Shown in pieces: positions 59,726 to 64,000 of a DNA stretch of 64,000 nucleotides. The position numbers and the translations under genes are program-made. Source of the stretch: Ascaris suum (taxonomy: Eukaryota; Nematoda; Chromadorea; Rhabditida; Ascarididae). Position 1 is the stretch's first letter. Every line of letters begins with the position of its first letter. Below the pieces are notes generated by a model that made no database searches, was not told the origin of the DNA, and saw only the letters and a program-made list of their open reading frames with translations. The stretch spans positions 574,501 to 638,500 of the forward strand of contig CM024191.1 in NCBI GenBank assembly GCA_013433145.1, read 5' to 3'.

Positions 59726-60930
59726 CCTTCGAAAATTTCGCCTCACTTTCGATGTCACTGTGCTCACTAAAATTGAGTTTTGTGAAAGTCAGACCGGCAA
59801 CCAACCGTTAGTGGTATTTTCAAGCGTGAAGGTATCCGAAAGTTTTCTCTTTTGTTGGGAACTTTTATGCGCCTCTTTAGTAGTCGTGAGCTTCGTTTTG
59901 TCTTCAGGAAGAACGCTTTCATTTTCCTATCAACAGGATGAGTATTTCTTAAATGTTTTCTCATGCTTTAGCGTCATCAGACCTCGCCATTTTTTCATCA
60001 CAAATTTCTGTTTGAAGCGGAGCTTATTTCGTCCATAACTGCGATGGCAGGTATATTTGTACTTTGTTGAAGAGGATGGTTTGTGCGGAGGTGAGTTCTA
60101 TTCAACTGGAAACGCTAACTGGAAATTACATACAAGCGAGTAAAGACAACGAGCTGCGTTCATATTTTATTGCTTACGTTCCTTCCTGCTTCAGTGAGCA
60201 AGAAAAAGAAGGTAATTGTCAATGCGGATATTGTCTTCCTTATTGAAAAATGGAGTCTTATTCATTAGTTCCACGCATGTTCCATGTATTTCAGCCACTT
60301 GTCATTATATAAATACGTTTCCATGCATGTACTATCATTGCTTGCTTAAGCGGAAGCTACTGAACCCGCGCAGATAAAGTGTCACAAAAAGGCATACAGA
60401 TGCAGAGAGAGCGAAATAGCGCAAAAACCTTATAGGCTTGGGAAAGATGTCTTGTAGGACACGTGAATCCTGAAGGAGCGGAGATGATGTACATATTGCA
60501 TGCACACTGTTTCCTGGCTCGCCTTTCTCCCACTCACCTCGCATGAATTGCACACCTGTTTATCAGCTGTTAGGGCTTAACATTGGCCACCGTGTATTTA
60601 TATATGCTTACATGCTTATAAAGTTGGTTTCTGCGCGATACGTGGGCAATGATCATAGCAATAACTGTTTGTACTATGGCAGCAGTGATATCACCGTATG
60701 AAAATTTTTGGTTTAATATTGTGACCGCACTTCTTTGCCGCAAATGTTGCAATATCGCACTTAGACCGCCTTTTTCATGAAATGGGTACGCTCTCTTACG
60801 GTTCCAGTTTGATGCAAGTCTGCGGCAATGCTTACATCTGTGCTTCACTCTCGTTGCCTTAGACTTTTTGATCTTCATCAACAAGATTTTTTTTTTTGAT
60901 ATGCATGAACAATGGCGAATAACTTATTGA
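59726..60930 (+). CDS. 3' exons of a membrane protein gene
   Basis: An exon ending at 59831 (VKV-type donor GTGAAG|GTATCC; reads FDVTVLTKIEFCESQTGNQP) joins 60051-60090 (VYLYFVEEDGLCG, donor GGAG|GTGAGT), the 17-nt exon 60195-60211 (SKKKK) and 60808-60930 in consistent phases (0,1,0). The last exon carries a hydrophobic span (CLHLCFTLVALDFLIFINKI) and ends MHEQWRITY. The layout suggests an extracellular beta-rich segment, a lysine patch and a C-terminal membrane helix. The 5' boundary of the first exon is not found: a TAA at 59722 precedes it with no clear acceptor, and another frame is open upstream (GNFHTAQVPVILEESNAFEN). Family unknown. Confidence 0.4.
60195..60211 (+). other. 17-nt microexon
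   Basis: Very strong acceptor (CCTTCCTGCTTCAG) and donor (AAGAAG|GTAATT). It encodes mostly lysines and keeps frame with its neighbours. The whole 60064-60246 stretch can also be read as one open frame. Confidence 0.45.
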
Positions 60931-61508
60931 TTTAAGACACATTCATTCATTGGTCCGTATAATAAACCAAAGACGCTCAAGGCATTGACGGAGAGAATAT
61001 AATCACTTTGGAAAAAGTAAAAGCAGATCTTAGAAACAAGCTCTGAAAGAGAGTATCATTTTGGCTGTCAAAAAAAACATGTGGGAAAAGAAGGTTTCCA
61101 CAGACCTCTATGCTTCCTTATATTTGAAGCAAAAGAAAGTGCCTCAGCAGCCTCATCGTTAACGCAAAAACAGTATTCTATAACATAGCAAAGAGGGTTC
61201 TAATGAATACTCCCAGGCAATAATAAATTCACGCCTGACTTTGCACAAAGAAGTTTCACGGTGAGCTATGCCCTCCTGAACTTTCATATGAGCGTTTCTG
61301 ATAAAATACCTCGTTGTTGAAGCATTTCGATAATGAGCGGATTGATAAAACATATTGCATGGAAGCTTACCTGACACCTTTCTCCGCCTGTTACTTAAAT
61401 TTTCTGATTTCATTATGTTATCCAATTTAATGTTATATTTTCTTTCGAGTTCTTCAATTCATAGTCGATATACTTTGCTATTTCCCTTTAGATTTCTTCA
61501 TATATCAG

Positions 61509-61579
61509 TGGTATTCAGTTCCATGCGAATTGCCGAACCGGAGATGTGTTCAACACCGCCGATAACTGCATCACAATAA
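61509..61579 (+). CDS. Possible terminal exon
   Basis: After CTTCATATATCAG, phase 1, it reads FSSMRIAEPEMCSTPPITAS and stops at TAA. Composition is protein-like, but no upstream exon ends in phase 1 within reach, except through a weak donor. Confidence 0.3.
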
Positions 61580-61926
61580 TGCATCGTTGTAGTTAAATTG
61601 CTTACCGGTTAAGTATCCACTCTTTCGAAAATTTCGTAAAGAAATTCTAATCTGTGAAAATGAGTGCGTACTTTGCAGAATCAGCATAAATGAACGCAAC
61701 TTATGCATTCAGTTTTCCGATTTTGTTATAATTGATGCAAAAAAAAGAAGAACGCGACGTATGTGCATCATTAATTGACATCTTCCATTGCATCCGAATG
61801 CAATGCGATCGCTTCGTTCGATCCCTATAATCTTATACTACTCGCTTTTGAAGTATTAAATGCTCTCTTATAAGCTTGTTCATTTGGTTATCATATCATA
61901 ATCTACAACAGTGTCCTCATTTCAAA

Positions 61927-62427
61927 ATGTTTTCATCATTCTATCTGGCTGTTGTTTTCCTGCCGCTTACTTTAAAAATTTTTGGTAGGTTATTGTGGTT
62001 GAATGCTATTAGCCCTTCTCATTCTATCGTTGTGCCTAGAAGATATTCGTCTGTGTATACAGTGTTCGGCGGAAATGGCTCTTGCAAAGCTTCTCTTAGA
62101 AATGTACTGTGTGAACTGTTGAAATACCGTAAATGATTCGAAAGGGGTTGTGTTAATTTGTACATTTGATAGGAGGTGGATTGCTCGACGGAAAGGATAT
62201 ATATCGTCACTAAACTTCTAAAATTAATGAAAATTCCAATGAAAACATATAGAAAATATTAGAAGAGATTTATAAACGAAGATGTATACAATAGGCATAA
62301 GTTATGCTGAATATAAGGATACGCTAATTTACTAATCGCAAAGCGATTGCTACCGCAATTTGTTAGTTAATACACACCACAGGTAAATCCAGAAATCGTT
62401 TTCGTCCTTTACTTTACAATCATCCAG
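61927..62427 (+). CDS. 5' end of a candidate secreted-protein gene
   Basis: Exon 61927-61984 reads MFSSFYLAVVFLPLTLKIFG, a signal peptide, and ends in phase 1 at TTTTTG|GTAGGT. An exon at 62383-62427 (acceptor ACACACCACAG, donor CATCCAG|GTGCGA) continues in phase as KSRNRFRPLLYNHP. The remainder was not found before the window end. The second exon is also open in phase 0. Function unknown. Confidence 0.35.
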
Positions 62428-62929
62428 GTGCGACGGCAAGTTCTTTTAGACAACGATGAAAGGGCTGATTTTTTGATTAAAATGTATACAACCAGCCGGC
62501 TGCATAGAAAGAAGTGTGTGAGGTAATATTCAGGTTTTTTTTTTGATATTGGGTTAATCAAAAGCCGTATAGAGGGTACTTTACTGTTTATGGTCGGGAT
62601 TGCAGAAAGGCATTTTATATCAGTATTCCTAGCACGCATTCCGCTCGTTCTTTTTCACCCGATCAAATCACCTTTTCATAAATTTTTGACTGTCAATGAT
62701 TTCTGTGTAACGCATGTAGCCGGAAACCACCAATTAATTCGATGTGAACTTTTGTTTTTGCCATAATCTGGTCGCTTTGAGAAAAACTTATCAAAGCGAT
62801 TTTCAATTTATCGCCAGATGTTTATAAACTAAATTCAGGTGCATAGAAGTCGTTAAACTTTTATCTTGCACCTTGCGCAACCTAACATCTCTTAAAAAAC
62901 AATAAAAGTGCGCTCGAATGTCCCCACCC

Positions 62930-62945
62930 TCCCCCCCCCTCCCCC
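62930..62945. repeat. C-rich homopolymer region
   Basis: CCCTCCCCCCCCTCCCCC-type run. No further structure. Confidence 0.8.
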
Positions 62946-63116
62946 ACTTCCCAAGAGACATGTCTTTTAAAAGTCTACTACAGTTACATCGAATCATTCG
63001 TCAGGCCAGAACGTCGCATTCTCGCTGTCCTTGCTTATCTTTCGTGTGGAATACGCACACATGAAATTTCGTCCATCGTTGATTGTGTTTAATGCAACGT
63101 TTTGAACAGTGCTTAC

Positions 63117-63290
63117 TGACTGCGATCTACTGCCTGTACGTCCATGCAACCGCCATCGCATCCACTCGGGTACCCGGGGACGTCAAATCACCTTGTTGTG
63201 TAATTTGACCACACGTAAATCGCTTTCACTGCATTGCTGTGATGTTGTCATTTGCGATGCGGCGGTGATCGTGGTCGGTGGGGTGCGCAT
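63117..63290 (-). CDS. First exons of a candidate minus-strand gene
   Basis: Exon 63290-63192 starts MRTPPTTITAASQMTTSQQC, continues SESDLRVVKLHNK and ends in phase 0 at AACAAG|GTGATT. An acceptor-like AAACGCAG just before the ATG fits trans-splicing. A 17-nt exon (63133-63117, CGTACAG to CA|GTAAGC) would add AVDRSQ. Downstream exons were not found. The Thr/Ser/Gln-rich start resembles regulatory proteins but proves nothing. Plus-strand frames overlap. Confidence 0.35.
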
Positions 63291-63299
63291 TGCTGCGTT

Positions 63300-64000
63300 T
63301 ATGTAGCGTTCACATTTGCTGTGAAGAGTAGTGCTTGAGCATCGGGTAGCCGTACTGTTTGATTTCATTTAGTTCGCAAAGCGAGTGACACTAAATTCTT
63401 TGATTCTTCATCGTTTTGCCTCTCGTTGACAATTCTCTCCATAGTCTTTCCTGTGTTGAAATATATGCTTTATAGGTGTATTAGTGGTGCGATTCTTGAC
63501 GTTGTAATTACCGTTAATGCTTTATGCTTGTATGCTGACATGGCTCTGAGGGGAAGTTATATCAGACTTGTAAATGTGCAGAAAACGTAATACATTTATA
63601 TGTACATAAAACTATGCTTTGCTTACGAAAAAAATGCTTGAAATTTTTATATAGTATGATGCATTTATGGAGTAAGTTTTTCCAAGATCTGAGAGGGAAA
63701 AAATTGTTGGATGTAAAGCCCCACTCAGTGAATGTAATAACTGACGAATAAACGTTATTAGGAATGTTTGCATGTTTTTCATCGGGCTGCGTAGAGTGCG
63801 ATATTTACGCATTTATGGAGAACAACCGTTTCTAGTAGGCTGCAAAAGAAATTCACCGCTGCGGTTCGTTGAAATTCGCGTTGTTGGCCTGTGGTCGTTG
63901 TGCGTCCAGCCTATCAGCTTAAGACATCCCCTTGTAGCGAGTCGTTTTTCGATGTTTTGATAGACGTCTGACTACCTGAAATGAAAATTCGTTCCGTCCT
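63300..64000. other. Right edge without a supported gene
   Basis: Short frames only; the 62-codon plus frame at 63772-63960 has no splice or signal context. Confidence 0.4.

Noticed and set aside
60570..60884. Basic minus-strand ORF with a GTAAGA donor
   Set aside because: Its lysine-rich start is the complement of the plus-strand membrane helix followed by an 11-T run, and it has no partner exons.

Overview
The window looks like nuclear DNA of a nematode, and its character fits a strongylid (hookworm or Haemonchus-like) genome. The evidence is AT-rich sequence, many small exons bounded by TTTCAG/TTGCAG-type acceptors, short introns (38-75 nt) mixed with introns of about 1 kb, three long (TA)n microsatellites, and no bacterial operon structure. 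The clade assignment is inference. I found no rRNA gene, CRISPR array or complete transposase, and no convincing tRNA. All gene models were built by hand from reading frame, splice sites and intron phase, without transcript or homology data.

The best-supported genes are as follows. (1) 3.56-7.44 kb, +: a six-exon gene for a 330-residue single-pass (type II) membrane protein with a glycosylation-rich ectodomain. (2) 42.88-54.62 kb, +: a fifteen-exon gene for a protein of about 752 residues that carries a tandemly duplicated domain of about 145 residues which I cannot assign to any family. (3) 55.18-57.53 kb, +: a six-exon gene for a 173-residue acidic/coiled-coil protein, 556 bp downstream of gene 2. 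Gene 2 contains a clear GC-AG intron, and gene 3 contains a probable one. Medium-support models are a two-exon 131-residue gene on the minus strand (30.93-31.57 kb), a minus-strand gene at 58.2-59.5 kb, a plus-strand membrane-protein fragment at 59.7-60.9 kb, a short basic protein at 40.9-41.8 kb and a small secreted-peptide candidate at 35.6-36.2 kb.

Layout: 0-8 kb holds left-edge exon candidates and the membrane protein. 8-31 kb is gene-poor with isolated GC-richer islands (10.5, 14.3-15.0, 17.4, 20.8, 23.3, 25.4, 29.9 kb), each holding a plausible exon on one strand. 31-36 kb holds two small genes. 36-41 kb is nearly empty. 41-57.5 kb is a dense run of plus-strand genes. 58-64 kb has exons on both strands.

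None of the three best genes matches a family I recognise. The duplicated domain of gene 2 is the strongest candidate for an undescribed element: the two copies share many motifs but no exact intron position, which suggests an old duplication. Products of neighbouring genes are not obviously linked in one pathway. Gene 2 and gene 3 share strand and close spacing, so co-expression or an operon is possible but not shown.
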